A program made the translations under genes and the position numbers. Shown in pieces: positions 7,529 through 17,893 of a DNA stretch of 37,074 nt. Under the pieces are notes generated by a model. That model did not search any database, was not told where the DNA came from, and saw nothing but the letters and a program-made list of their open reading frames with translations. Source of the stretch: JBHICC01 sp046759385 (GTDB lineage Bacteria > Pseudomonadota > Gammaproteobacteria > Acidiferrobacterales > SPGG2); assembly GCA_046759385.1 (NCBI GenBank), contig JBHICC010000025.1, forward strand, positions 1-37,074. Direction: 5' to 3'. Each line of letters begins with the position of its first letter. The stretch's first letter is position 1.

Positions 7529-8275
7529 ATGATCAAACCACAACTCGTCGCACATAGAGGCTATCCCGAGCACTATCCGGAGAACACGCTCGTCGGCATC
7601 GAGGCCGCCATCCGCGCGGGGGCTCGACTGATCGAAGTCGACGTGCAGTTGAGCGCGGACGAGGTACCCGTATTGTTCCACGATCGCAGCTTGACGCGCG
7701 TCTGCGGCGTAAAGGGTACAGTGCACCATATGCGGTTCGATCAGTTGCGCGCACTTCACCCTAGCGAGTTCGAGCGGTTCGGGTATCGCTTCGCGCATGT
7801 TCAGATACCAAGCCTAGCGGAGTTTCGCGACCTGTTAGAAGCCCACCCGGGCGTCACTGCATTTGTCGAACTCAAGCAATCGAGCCTCGCTCACTTCGGC
7901 CCGGCGGTAGTACTCAACAGAGTTTTACGGGAACTGACCTCGGTCGCCCAGCAGATCGTGCTCATTTCTTTTTCTCTCGAGACCTTGCTTGCTGCTCGCC
8001 GGCAGGGGCTGACAAACCTGGGCGCTGTACTCCAGCAGTGGAGTCAACGCAAGCAAGTGATCGTGCAGGAGATCAAACCAGACTACGTGATCTGCGACGT
8101 CGACAGGTTGCCGCGCTGGGGCCGGCTACGGGTAAGCGCAACGAAACTCATGGTGTACGAAGTAACCGACCCAAAGCTTGCACTAGCGCTCGCTTCGCGG
8201 GGTATTGACTATGTCGAAACCTTCGCCATCGGCGAAATGTTCGAACGGCTCGAGTTACTTGAGGCTGCCCCTTGA
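7529..8275 (+). CDS. Glycerophosphodiester phosphodiesterase
   Basis: A 248-residue single-domain GDPD protein. Family catalytic motifs are present: HRG at 9-11, PENT at 17-20, the metal ligands EVD at 36-38 and HD at 51-52. It should hydrolyse glycerophosphodiesters to sn-glycerol 3-phosphate and an alcohol. There is no signal peptide, so it looks cytoplasmic (UgpQ-like size, about 250 aa). The gene converges on a FGGY kinase gene 23 bp downstream; no transporter or glpD is near. Confidence 0.9.
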   Translation: MIKPQLVAHRGYPEHYPENTLVGIEAAIRAGARLIEVDVQLSADEVPVLFHDRSLTRVCGVKGTVHHMRFDQLRALHPSEFERFGYRFAHVQIPSLAEFRDLLEAHPGVTAFVELKQSSLAHFGPAVVLNRVLRELTSVAQQIVLISFSLETLLAARRQGLTNLGAVLQQWSQRKQVIVQEIKPDYVICDVDRLPRWGRLRVSATKLMVYEVTDPKLALALASRGIDYVETFAIGEMFERLELLEAAP

Positions 8276-8298
8276 GTGGCCGAGCGAGGACGTATCAC

Positions 8299-9738
8299 TT
8301 AGCCCTTGCTTGCCTCACCCATAGCGTCGCGCCACGTTTGATATCGTTCTAGCAGTATACGGTTATCACGCGGCTCGAACGTATCACCAGTGACTGGCTC
8401 TGGCCATGCGTGCCCCGCGCCAGCGACAAGAAAAGCGAGCCCGCGCGCCGTGGCCTCGCAATGTGCCGGCCGGTAGACCGGCATGCCGCTGAGATCCGCA
8501 AGCCGTTGGCAGATACCGTTCAGCTGTGACACGCCACCGCTTATCTGAATCCTGGCCGGCGATGCGCAAACCGCCTGTATGCCGTCGAGATTGGTCTGCA
8601 GCAGAAATACGATACTTTCGACCACGGCTACGGCCTTTTGCCAAACCCTTCCGTCACCAACAAAGCGTGGCTTAAAGTTCGCAATCCAATACGGCGACCC
8701 CAGCCCTGATACGCCGTTTAGAAACAGCGGCGGCGCTTGGTCGCGCGCGAGCCACTGTGGTAGCCGCAACTCCAAGTCCGCTACGTGATGCCGGTCCTCA
8801 AACCAACGTAAGGCACTTCCAGCGCCATTGACTGTACCCTCGAGCACATAACGACGGTGGACTTTGTCGGCAAACACCAGACTGGTGAGGAAATCCGGCA
8901 CGCAACCGGGGTCGCGTGCGGATAGCCGCTGTACGAATGCCCCGGTCCCGATGTTCACATACGCCGTTCCGGTGTCAGGCTCGCCCATCGCAAACAGCGC
9001 GGCGGACTGATCGCCAGTGGCGACGACCATTGGGATCTCACAGTCGTCAACACGCAGGGTACCGAAAGCGTGGCGGCTGAGTACACAATCTGGCAACGGC
9101 TCTACGGGCACTCCGAAGAGCTCGAGTAACACTGGATCCCAGTTGTTGGTCCAGCGATTCCATAACAGTGTACGCGACGCATTGGCAGGATCGGCCGCCA
9201 GCGGTTGTTCGAGGAGGAGTCTGAATAGCAGGAAGCTCGCCACCGGACCGTATGCTAGGCACCTTTGTTTATGGGCGGCCTTAACTTCTTGCAAATGATC
9301 CAGGCACCAGCGTAGCTTGCTCGCTCCATAATGGGCGCTCAGGAAGAGACCGGTGATCTGGTGGATGTGGTCAGCGTGCGATTCAAACTGGTGCAACCAA
9401 TCCTTTGCGCGCCTGTCTTGCCAACTGATAACCGGTGACAACGGGGTCCCGCGGCCCCGGTCCCAACAGGCGATACTCGATCGTTGTGTCGCCAGACCGG
9501 CCCCGGCGATGTCACGGCGGCGCTGGCCTAGGCGGCTGACCACATGCCTAATGGCGGCTAGCACCGAAGACACCAACGCCTCCGCATCCTGCTCCACGCG
9601 GTCTGGCGCCGGTTGAATGGTCCCAAATTCGTGAAGCGCTTGAGCAATAGCGCGACCTTCCTGGTCGAATACAAGCGCGCGGCTGGCGTGTCCGCCCTGA
9701 TCAATCGCCAGGTACAACGCCGCCCGATCAGTCGCCAT
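8299..9738 (-). CDS. FGGY-family carbohydrate kinase (glycerol kinase-like)
   Basis: A 479-residue ATP-dependent polyol or sugar kinase of the FGGY family. The N-terminal phosphate-binding motif reads IDQGGHASRALVFD (DQGT-TSSRA in GlpK), with Gly in place of the usual Thr. SWQDRR replaces the WQCRR block, NASRTLLWN matches the GlpK NASRTMLFN block, and GDQSAALFA and YVNIGTGAF are in place. ISGGVSQ near residue 405 is the C-terminal adenine-binding Gly-rich motif. The protein is about 20 residues shorter than GlpK and differs at substrate-contact motifs, so the substrate is uncertain. Its start codon overlaps the end of cysQ by 11 bp, indicating translational coupling in a nudE-cysQ-kinase unit. 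Confidence 0.85.
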   Translation of the reverse strand: MATDRAALYLAIDQGGHASRALVFDQEGRAIAQALHEFGTIQPAPDRVEQDAEALVSSVLAAIRHVVSRLGQRRRDIAGAGLATQRSSIACWDRGRGTPLSPVISWQDRRAKDWLHQFESHADHIHQITGLFLSAHYGASKLRWCLDHLQEVKAAHKQRCLAYGPVASFLLFRLLLEQPLAADPANASRTLLWNRWTNNWDPVLLELFGVPVEPLPDCVLSRHAFGTLRVDDCEIPMVVATGDQSAALFAMGEPDTGTAYVNIGTGAFVQRLSARDPGCVPDFLTSLVFADKVHRRYVLEGTVNGAGSALRWFEDRHHVADLELRLPQWLARDQAPPLFLNGVSGLGSPYWIANFKPRFVGDGRVWQKAVAVVESIVFLLQTNLDGIQAVCASPARIQISGGVSQLNGICQRLADLSGMPVYRPAHCEATARGLAFLVAGAGHAWPEPVTGDTFEPRDNRILLERYQTWRDAMGEASKG

Positions 9739-10549
9739 CTACATGAACGGTCCAATCGTAGTCGCCGGCACCGCTGGCGAGAAACCATGGATTGACGAGT
9801 TCACGCTTGTTGTAACGCAAAGGGTGTCTGCCGAGATCGACCAGCCTGCCGCCCGCTGCCTCAAGCACACAGTGCGCGGCGGCCGTATCCCATTCTGAGG
9901 TGGGACCAAAGCGCGGACACACATCGGCCACACCTTCGGCAACCAAGCACATCTTCAACGCGCTACCCATGCTTCTCGTTCGCGGTTGCCCTTCTTGGCG
10001 TGTAACACTGCTAAGGAAACCCGCAAGCTTCTTGCCAGGATGAGAGCGGCTAGCGACTACCGTGGCGACACCGCCGTCGTAGCGACGCGCGCAGATCGGT
10101 GTTGGCTCTCCATGACCGACTTGCTTGAACCCGCCGAGGCCTACGCACGCCGAGTACAAGGTTTCCGTCACTGGTGCGAGTACCACGCCAAGGACCGGTC
10201 GGTGTCCCTCGACAAGCGCAATGTTCACTGTGAACTCACCGTTGCGCTTGACAAATTCCTTCGTCCCATCGAGTGGGTCCACCAACCAGAAACGCTGCCA
10301 GTGTGCGCGCTCAGTGTAATCCACGGCAGCGGATTCCTCAGACAAGACGGGAACCTCCGGCGTTAGCGCCCTTAGCTGGGTAACAATGTGCTGATGCGCG
10401 GCGCGGTCCGCTTCTGTCAAGGGCGAGCCGTCCTGCTTGTGCGCGACAGAGAAGTCGCGTTCGTAAACGTCGAGAATGCGCCTGCCGGCGTCGCCGGCGA
10501 TACGCTTAGTCTCGTCGAGATAGGCGCAAGGATCGGAGGAGCTGTTCAC
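9728..10549 (-). CDS. cysQ: 3'(2'),5'-bisphosphate nucleotidase CysQ (inositol monophosphatase family)
   Basis: A 273-residue Mg-dependent, Li-sensitive-type phosphatase that converts PAP to AMP, recycling the by-product of sulfate assimilation. Motifs: DGSPLTEAD near 40, LSEES near 70 (metal Glu), the signature DPLDGTKEF near 91-99, and EWDTAAAH near 219-226. Length and motif spacing match CysQ (E. coli 246 aa). The start is GTG at 10549; no strong ribosome site is visible and only 6 bp separate it from the nudE stop. Downstream it overlaps the FGGY kinase start. CysQ next to NudE is a common gammaproteobacterial pairing. Confidence 0.9.
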   Translation of the reverse strand: MNSSSDPCAYLDETKRIAGDAGRRILDVYERDFSVAHKQDGSPLTEADRAAHQHIVTQLRALTPEVPVLSEESAAVDYTERAHWQRFWLVDPLDGTKEFVKRNGEFTVNIALVEGHRPVLGVVLAPVTETLYSACVGLGGFKQVGHGEPTPICARRYDGGVATVVASRSHPGKKLAGFLSSVTRQEGQPRTRSMGSALKMCLVAEGVADVCPRFGPTSEWDTAAAHCVLEAAGGRLVDLGRHPLRYNKRELVNPWFLASGAGDYDWTVHVDGD

Positions 10550-10555
10550 GCTTGC

Positions 10556-11101
10556 TTACTTGCGGATCAGGCGGTCTCTTACCATGAAGAGCGCAGCGAT
10601 ACTTCGCGCCTCGGTACAATCGCGCTGAGCTATTAATTGCGAGAGACCGCTCAGCGACCAAGGCACAATCTCGATTGCTTCGGGCTCGTCACCGGAGCGC
10701 CTTTCCGGGTAAAGCTCGGTCGCCAGGACGATATGGGTGGTGTGGTTTGCATAACCGGGGGCGAGCGTGAGTGATTTGATATGCTCCAGCCGCTTCGCGC
10801 CGTAGCCGATTTCTTCCATGAGCTCACGGTTCGCAGTTTCGTACATAGACTCGCCCTCATCGATGCGACCCTTAGGCAAACAAAGCTCGTAACGCTCGAC
10901 ACCTGCAGCGTACTCGCGTATTAGCAGCACCGTGTCGTCATCGGCCATTGGTACGATTAGTACAGCGCCCCCCGCTGTGGTACGCAGACGCTCAAAGCGC
11001 GTTTCACACCCGTTCGCAAACCGCAGATCAACCTGTTCGATCTGAAAGATCCGGGTTCGTGCGATTGTTTCAACGTGGACCACTGTAGGCTTTATCGTCA
11101 T
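10556..11101 (-). CDS. nudE: ADP compounds hydrolase NudE (Nudix)
   Basis: A 181-residue Nudix hydrolase. The full Nudix box GX5EX7REUXEEXGU occupies residues 78-100 (G-RIDEG-E ... REL-M-EE-I-G). The NudE pattern before the box (IREYAAGVERYELCLPKG) favours hydrolysis of ADP-ribose, NADH or Ap3A-like substrates. It is the first gene of the unit followed by cysQ (6 bp gap) and the FGGY kinase. It is divergent from a SpoIIAA-like gene across 131 bp that contains a small inverted repeat. Confidence 0.9.
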   Translation of the reverse strand: MTIKPTVVHVETIARTRIFQIEQVDLRFANGCETRFERLRTTAGGAVLIVPMADDDTVLLIREYAAGVERYELCLPKGRIDEGESMYETANRELMEEIGYGAKRLEHIKSLTLAPGYANHTTHIVLATELYPERRSGDEPEAIEIVPWSLSGLSQLIAQRDCTEARSIAALFMVRDRLIRK

Positions 11102-11136
11102 CGGACCGGTCCCGGAGTGGGCTTTGGTCCAAGCTT

Positions 11137-11156
11137 AGCGCCATTTTCGAGGCGCT
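11137..11156. repeat. Short hairpin between divergent nudE and SpoIIAA-like genes
   Basis: AGCGCC (11137-11142) and GGCGCT (11151-11156) form a 6-bp stem with an 8-nt AT-rich loop. It could be an operator or part of the nudE leader. Confidence 0.3.
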
Positions 11157-11232
11157 GAAAACTGTTCGTTCGGGGAGCCTTCAGCCACGTGCTAAAATGC
11201 CACATCGTGTCTGTTCTGCAAGAGCTACGATC

Positions 11233-11586
11233 GTGATTGTCATTGAAGAGGAAAAGGATCTCGTCAAGGTCACTGTGTATGCAGAGTTCACCCTTCTGGA
11301 CTACAGAGAGTTTGAGCAAGCCGTAGCCCATGAGCTTGAAACCGTCCCCAAGGTTAAGCTCCTACTGGATCTAAAGAATATGTCGCGCTTTACCGTCGAC
11401 GTAGCCTGGGAGGATATCAAGTTCACCCGTGCTCATGCACACGACTTCGAGCGCATCGCAGTCGTTACGGCAGATCAATGGACCTCTTGGGCAAGCTGGC
11501 TCGGAACCGCGTTTACCGACGCCGAGGTGCGGTTTTTCGACGACACGACCGCCGCCGCCGATTGGATCCACGACCGCCAACAGTAG
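11233..11586 (+). CDS. SpoIIAA-like / STAS-related protein
   Basis: About 117 residues with the pattern of SpoIIAA-like (DUF3478-type) proteins: an N-terminal beta-strand, TLLDYREFE, then KLLLDLKN and WEDIKFTRAHAHDFERIAVV, ending FFDDTTAAADWI. These are small soluble alpha/beta proteins of uncertain function. The open frame also has ATG 11197, but TAAAAT at 11193-11198 looks like a -10 box overlapping that ATG, which favours GTG 11233 as the start. The HAD nucleotidase gene begins 28 bp after its stop. Confidence 0.75.
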   Translation: MIVIEEEKDLVKVTVYAEFTLLDYREFEQAVAHELETVPKVKLLLDLKNMSRFTVDVAWEDIKFTRAHAHDFERIAVVTADQWTSWASWLGTAFTDAEVRFFDDTTAAADWIHDRQQ

Positions 11587-11614
11587 TCGCCGCGCGCTCA
11601 CCGAACTATCGACG

Positions 11615-12268
11615 ATGATACGCTGGCACGATATTGCTACCGTCCTGCTCGATATGGACGGCACATTGCTCGATCTGCACTACGACAATCACTTCTGGCT
11701 CGAGCACGTGCCGCGCCGTTTTGCGGAGAAACATGGGCTGCCCTATGACGAGGCCAAGGTAGATCTGATGAAGCGCTATCGTGCGGTCGAAGGCACACTC
11801 GACTGGTACTGCGTCGATTTCTGGAGCCGCGAGTTGGAGCTGGATATCCCCGTACTCAAGCAGGAGGTCAACCACCTAATTTCGGTACACCCACACGTGG
11901 TCGAGTTTCTCGAGGCGGTACGTAAGTTGCACAAACGTATCGTGCTTGTGACCAACGCACACGGCAAGGTGTTGGACCTGAAGATGCAGCGAACGAAACT
12001 GGGCGGCCACTTCGATACCGTGCTGAGCTCACATGAACTCGGGGTACCTAAAGAGTCCGTCGATTTCTGGAAGAGGTTGCAAAGCATCGAGCCGTTTGCG
12101 CCGGACCGCACGCTGCTGATCGACGACAGTCTGTCGGTGTTACGCACTGCGCGTTACTACGGAATCGGACAACTGCTAGCGGTACAACGACCCGACTCGC
12201 GTCGCCCACAAAAGGATGTAAGCGATTTTCCATCCATCCGGTCATTTAGAGACATCATGCCTGATTGA
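11615..12268 (+). CDS. yrfG: HAD-family GMP/IMP nucleotidase (YrfG-like)
   Basis: A 217-residue HAD hydrolase. Motif I is LLDMDGTLLDL (Asp13 nucleophile, Asp15), motif II is VLVTNAH near 112, a Lys sits in GVPKES, and motif IV is LLIDDSLSVL near 168. YrfG in E. coli dephosphorylates GMP and IMP and lies near nudE; the size (222 aa) and neighbourhood agree. The open frame begins at 11429 in the upstream gene, but the first residues matching the fold start at ATG 11615. Substrate assignment rests on family resemblance. Confidence 0.85.
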   Translation: MIRWHDIATVLLDMDGTLLDLHYDNHFWLEHVPRRFAEKHGLPYDEAKVDLMKRYRAVEGTLDWYCVDFWSRELELDIPVLKQEVNHLISVHPHVVEFLEAVRKLHKRIVLVTNAHGKVLDLKMQRTKLGGHFDTVLSSHELGVPKESVDFWKRLQSIEPFAPDRTLLIDDSLSVLRTARYYGIGQLLAVQRPDSRRPQKDVSDFPSIRSFRDIMPD

Positions 12269-12367
12269 GCGCCCGGCATCAGTCGCTATAACCGCGTGCT
12301 ATACTGGCCGCTGCGCCGCGCCCTCCAGTACGCGCGGCTGATGAAGGCTTTAAGCGAGGTTGTTGCA

Positions 12368-13888
12368 ATGCGAGCGCGCACGAGCGCAAATCTTATCGTC
12401 TTCGTGTGTCTTTCCCTCCCTTTGCTGGTGATGAATGGGTGTGTATCAAAACTCTACACACCCGATCTCGGCGGACTCTATAACGAACTTGTTCAAGAAG
12501 AGGATCCTTACCGAAATCCAGTGATTGCCATCCCAGGTATCTTGGGATCGCGACTAAAAGATGCTGACTCCGGTGAGATAGTTTGGGGCGCGTTCGGCCC
12601 CGGCAGTGCGAGCCCAAAGGACCCTGAGGGAGCCCGTCTGATCGCGCTACCAATGCGGGAAGGAGCCACTTTAGTTGAACTTCGTGACAGCGTGCGACCG
12701 AACGGCGCGCTCGACCGTGTACGCATAAACTTCGCTGGCCTACGGGTGCAGCTCAAGGCCTACTTCTACATGCTGAGCACTCTTGGTGCTGCGGGTTACC
12801 GCGACGAGGAGCTCGCTCGCTCCGGGGCCGTGCACTACGGTAAGGGGCATTACACCTGCTTTCAGTATGACTATGATTGGCGCCGCGACATCGTCGAAAG
12901 CGCGCAGCGGTTACATGCGTTCATTTTGGATAAACGAGCCTATGTTCAGGAGGAAACCGAGAGACGCTACGGCATCAAGAATCTCCGCGTAAAGTTCGAC
13001 ATCGTTGCCCACTCTATGGGGGGGTTGGTGGCGCGCTACTACGTGCGCTACGGCACTGCCGACCTGCCCGCTGATGGGTCCCTGCCGCCCGTTACTTGGG
13101 CCGGTGCACGTTACATCGACAACGTCGTCATCGTCGCTACACCCAACGCCGGTGCGCTCGACGCGCTTGTCAATTTGATCAACGGCAAGAAGTTCGCTCC
13201 GTTAGTGCCTACTTATGAAGCTGCGATTTTGGGCACCATGCCGGCGGCCTACCAGTTGCTGCCACGCAACCGCCACGGCGCGCTGGTGGATGCTAACAAT
13301 GAGAAGCTTTTCTACGACCCTTACGATCCAGACCTGTGGGAGCGCATGCGTTGGGGGCTGGCCGATCCGGCCCAGGATCCAGTGCTGCAAGAGCTGCTCC
13401 CGGAAGTCGAAGATCGGATGAGTCGGCGACGAATCGCACTTGATCACCAGCGTAAGGCACTAGCGCGCGCCGAGCAGTTTGCGAGAGCCATGGACACCCC
13501 AGCTTCACCCCCTGCCGGAGTAGCATTGTTCCTTGTGGCTGGCGACGCCGTACCCACCGACGCCGTAGCCGAACTCGATCCCGATACGGGCGAAATCGAA
13601 GTGGTCAAACAAACACCGGGTGATGGCCGCGTGCTGCGCAGCAGTGCGCTATTGGACGAGCGCGTCGGCACTGACCGGAAAGGGCGTTTGGACTCACCGA
13701 TCGACTGGGCGAACGTCCAGTTCCTGTTCAGAGACCACCTTGGTATCACCAAGGACCCTGCGTTCACGGACAACTTGCTGTATCTTCTTTTCGAGCGACC
13801 CAAGGCTGACGCCGATGAAGGCGCCTCAAGGAGTCGAGCGCAGGTAACCCTACCCGCTCTGGCGCAGCCAGCCAGCTTGCACCGTTAG
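12368..13888 (+). CDS. LCAT-like lipase/acyltransferase, probable lipoprotein
   Basis: About 506 residues, alpha/beta-hydrolase of the lecithin:cholesterol acyltransferase family. The signal sequence ends at VMNGC, an atypical but plausible lipobox with Cys25 as acylation site. AIPGILGSRL near 54-63 is the LCAT oxyanion/lid block, and FQYDYDWRRD near 165 is typical. The nucleophile is Ser216 in AHSMGG. Asp near 420 (PGDGRVLRSSA) and His near 458 (RDHLGIT) complete the triad. It would act on lipid esters at the envelope; substrate unknown. ATG 12368 is chosen because GCGAGGT lies upstream and the signal peptide follows at once; the longer frame from 12296 lacks both. A 9-bp hairpin lies just after the lipobox codons. 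Confidence 0.85.
   Translation: MRARTSANLIVFVCLSLPLLVMNGCVSKLYTPDLGGLYNELVQEEDPYRNPVIAIPGILGSRLKDADSGEIVWGAFGPGSASPKDPEGARLIALPMREGATLVELRDSVRPNGALDRVRINFAGLRVQLKAYFYMLSTLGAAGYRDEELARSGAVHYGKGHYTCFQYDYDWRRDIVESAQRLHAFILDKRAYVQEETERRYGIKNLRVKFDIVAHSMGGLVARYYVRYGTADLPADGSLPPVTWAGARYIDNVVIVATPNAGALDALVNLINGKKFAPLVPTYEAAILGTMPAAYQLLPRNRHGALVDANNEKLFYDPYDPDLWERMRWGLADPAQDPVLQELLPEVEDRMSRRRIALDHQRKALARAEQFARAMDTPASPPAGVALFLVAGDAVPTDAVAELDPDTGEIEVVKQTPGDGRVLRSSALLDERVGTDRKGRLDSPIDWANVQFLFRDHLGITKDPAFTDNLLYLLFERPKADADEGASRSRAQVTLPALAQPASLHR
12437..12463 (+). repeat. Perfect 9-bp inverted repeat at the lipase 5' end
   Basis: GGGTGTGTA (12437-12445) and TACACACCC (12455-12463) flank a 9-nt loop. It is inside the coding sequence, spanning the codons around the lipobox cysteine, about 70 bases after the start codon. 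A role in early translation or export is speculative. Confidence 0.55.
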
Positions 13889-13996
13889 AGAATCCAGCTC
13901 GTTTCGCCCCTGCTGCGACGTCGCGTTGCTGCGCAATCACGGCGGATGGGTTATCTTGTCGATAAGGCGATACAAGTCGTGCCGTGGAGCGCAGGA

Positions 13997-14842
13997 GTGA
14001 AACTGACTGTACAAGAGTTCAGAGCGTGGGCGAACAAGTCAATCACCCTGCTTGGCATGTCCGGCGTTGGCAAGACGCGGGTCGCTAATGTTTTGCGTAA
14101 ACGCAATTGGTTCCACTACTCGGTGGACTACCGTATCGGAACGCGTTACCTAGATGAGGCTATTCTCGACAATATCAAGCAACAAGCGATGCAAGTGCCA
14201 TTCCTGCGAGACCTGTTGCGATCTGACTCAATCTTTATTGCCAATAACATCACGGTCGATCATCTGAAGCCGCTATCGAGCTTTCTCGGCAAACTGGGGA
14301 ACCCCGAGCGAGGGGGGTTAGGATTGAAGGAGTTTAAGCGTCGCCAAGAGTTGCATCGTCAAGCAGAGATTGCGGCACTCGAGGATGTATCGGTATTCAT
14401 CCGTAAGGCGCACGACATCTATGGTTATCAGCACTTTGTCAATGACGCTGGTGGAAGCGTATGCGAGCTCGATGATAGCGGCGTAGTGCGGAGCTTAGCT
14501 GATCATACACTCATCCTTTACATCAAGGCTACTGACAAAGACGAGCAGGAGTTGATCCGCCGAACCGAACAGGATCCGAAACCGCTTTATTATCGCGAGG
14601 CCTTTCTCGATGAACAGCTCGCCATCTATTTGCGGGAAAAGGGTGTGCCCTACGTGGCTCTTGTTGATCCTGACGATTTCGTACGCTGGATATTCCCGCG
14701 GTTGTTCTACTCGCGATTACCGCGCTATCAGGCGATAGCCGATCAGTACGGTTATACCGTAGGCACAGACGAGCTGTTGAGGGCGACCGATGAGGCGAGC
14801 TTCCTCGCTGTAGTGGAAGAAGTAATAGACAGACAATCATGA
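13997..14842 (+). CDS. P-loop NTPase/kinase-like protein of unknown function
   Basis: About 281 residues. A Walker A motif, GMSGVGKT, is at residues 20-27, preceded by a beta-strand (SITLLG), as in small nucleotide/metabolite kinases. The following SVDYRIGTRYL could be a substrate-binding segment, and LILYIKA near 175 looks like a core strand. No exact family recognised. The frame is open from ATG 13946, but GTG 13997 has an AGGA-like stretch (GAGCGCAGGA) upstream and begins closer to the fold; 13946 remains possible. It sits 33 bp before metA on the same strand and is probably co-transcribed with it. Confidence 0.7.
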   Translation: MKLTVQEFRAWANKSITLLGMSGVGKTRVANVLRKRNWFHYSVDYRIGTRYLDEAILDNIKQQAMQVPFLRDLLRSDSIFIANNITVDHLKPLSSFLGKLGNPERGGLGLKEFKRRQELHRQAEIAALEDVSVFIRKAHDIYGYQHFVNDAGGSVCELDDSGVVRSLADHTLILYIKATDKDEQELIRRTEQDPKPLYYREAFLDEQLAIYLREKGVPYVALVDPDDFVRWIFPRLFYSRLPRYQAIADQYGYTVGTDELLRATDEASFLAVVEEVIDRQS

Positions 14843-14875
14843 TTATGACGAAATGATGCACACAGGATCATAACG

Positions 14876-15946
14876 ATGCCATTAGTCGCCAGCACTGCTC
14901 TTCCCACGTTCGAACGCCTTAGGCAAGAAGGCGAAACTGTGGTGCCGGGCGATGTTGCGCTGCATCAGGATATCCGGGAGCTGCACATCGGTCTACTCAA
15001 CATGATGCCAGATGCGGCGCTGGCGGCGACCGAGCGGCAGTTCTTCCGTCTCGTGGGCGAAAGCAATCAGATCGCCCAGTTCTACATGCACCCGTTTACT
15101 CTTAAGGAGTTGGCGCGCAGTAATGAGGCCATGAAATATGTCGAGCGTTACTACGAGAGCTTTGATCGGATCAAGGCACAAGGTCTAGATGCGCTCATCA
15201 TCAGCGGTGCAAACGTGACCCAGCCGGATCTTTCGCTCGAGCCATTCTGGCAACCGCTTATCGACGTGATCGATTGGGCGCATGAGAATGTGACTTCTAT
15301 TTTATGTTCATGTCTAGCAACCCACGCAGTGCTGCAATTCCGGTACCAGCAGAAGCGCCAACGATTGTTCGACAAGTGCTGGGGGGTATTTTCGCATCGG
15401 GTGATGGACCGTACGCATCCGCTAGTGAGTGACGTCAATACTCGCTTCGACGTACCCCATTCGCGTTTCAACGAGATTACCCGAGCGCAGTTCGAAGCGG
15501 CCGGGCTTCATGTACTGGTTGAAAGCGAAAAAGCGGGTCCGCACTTGGCGGTAAGTGAGGACCTCTTTCGACTGGTGTTCTTTCAGGGGCATCCCGAATA
15601 CGACACCATCAGCCTGCTTAAAGAATACCATAGAGAGGTGATGCGCTTCGGCAAAGGCGAGCGAGAAGACTATCCTCCGTTCCCCGAGAACTACTTCACC
15701 CCTAGGACGCAGGCAGTCTTGGACGAACATGAGGAGCACGTGCTCGCAGCGCGCATGAATGGCGACGCGATTCCCGCACTACCCGAGGAGCTCGTGGCGA
15801 AAAACCTGGACAACACTTGGCATGATACGGCGGAAGCGGTCATCAATAACTGGATCGGCAAAGTTTACCAGGTCACCAACATAGAGCGCGGGCTGCCCTT
15901 TATGCAAGACGTAAGTCCGGCTGACCCACTCGCGCTGCGCAAGTAG
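14876..15946 (+). CDS. metA: MetA-family homoserine O-acyltransferase (succinyltransferase-like)
   Basis: A 356-residue class I glutamine-amidotransferase-like enzyme that acylates homoserine in methionine synthesis. The catalytic Cys146 lies in LCSCLATHAVL (FVCWAVQAAL in E. coli MetA). GHPEYD near 238 supplies the catalytic His/Glu. LLNMMPDAALAATERQF is the N-terminal signature (LNLMPKKIETENQF in E. coli). The residue aligned with E. coli Gly111, which distinguishes succinyl from acetyl donors, reads Thr115 here (GANVT), so donor choice is not predictable by the usual Gly/Glu rule. The protein is about 45 residues longer than E. coli MetA. AGGAT lies seven bases before the ATG. It converges on thiC with an 8-bp gap. 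Confidence 0.85.
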   Translation: MPLVASTALPTFERLRQEGETVVPGDVALHQDIRELHIGLLNMMPDAALAATERQFFRLVGESNQIAQFYMHPFTLKELARSNEAMKYVERYYESFDRIKAQGLDALIISGANVTQPDLSLEPFWQPLIDVIDWAHENVTSILCSCLATHAVLQFRYQQKRQRLFDKCWGVFSHRVMDRTHPLVSDVNTRFDVPHSRFNEITRAQFEAAGLHVLVESEKAGPHLAVSEDLFRLVFFQGHPEYDTISLLKEYHREVMRFGKGEREDYPPFPENYFTPRTQAVLDEHEEHVLAARMNGDAIPALPEELVAKNLDNTWHDTAEAVINNWIGKVYQVTNIERGLPFMQDVSPADPLALRK

Positions 15947-15954
15947 GTACGCGT

Positions 15955-17835
<1,881 letters not shown>

Positions 17836-17893
17836 CTCTCCAATCCTTTACCCAACGGGTTGTGAAAGGCGCAGGAACGCGGAGCGGCGGGGG

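Noticed and set aside
8299..9738. Naming the FGGY kinase glpK
   Set aside because: Several substrate and phosphate-loop motifs differ from GlpK; only the family is supported.
14299..14335. AACCCC...GGGGTT inverted repeat inside the P-loop gene
   Set aside because: Six-base arms in coding sequence; not above expectation.
15730..15745. GAGCACGTGCTC palindrome inside metA
   Set aside because: A single 12-bp palindrome in GC-rich coding sequence has a fair chance of being accidental and has no context.
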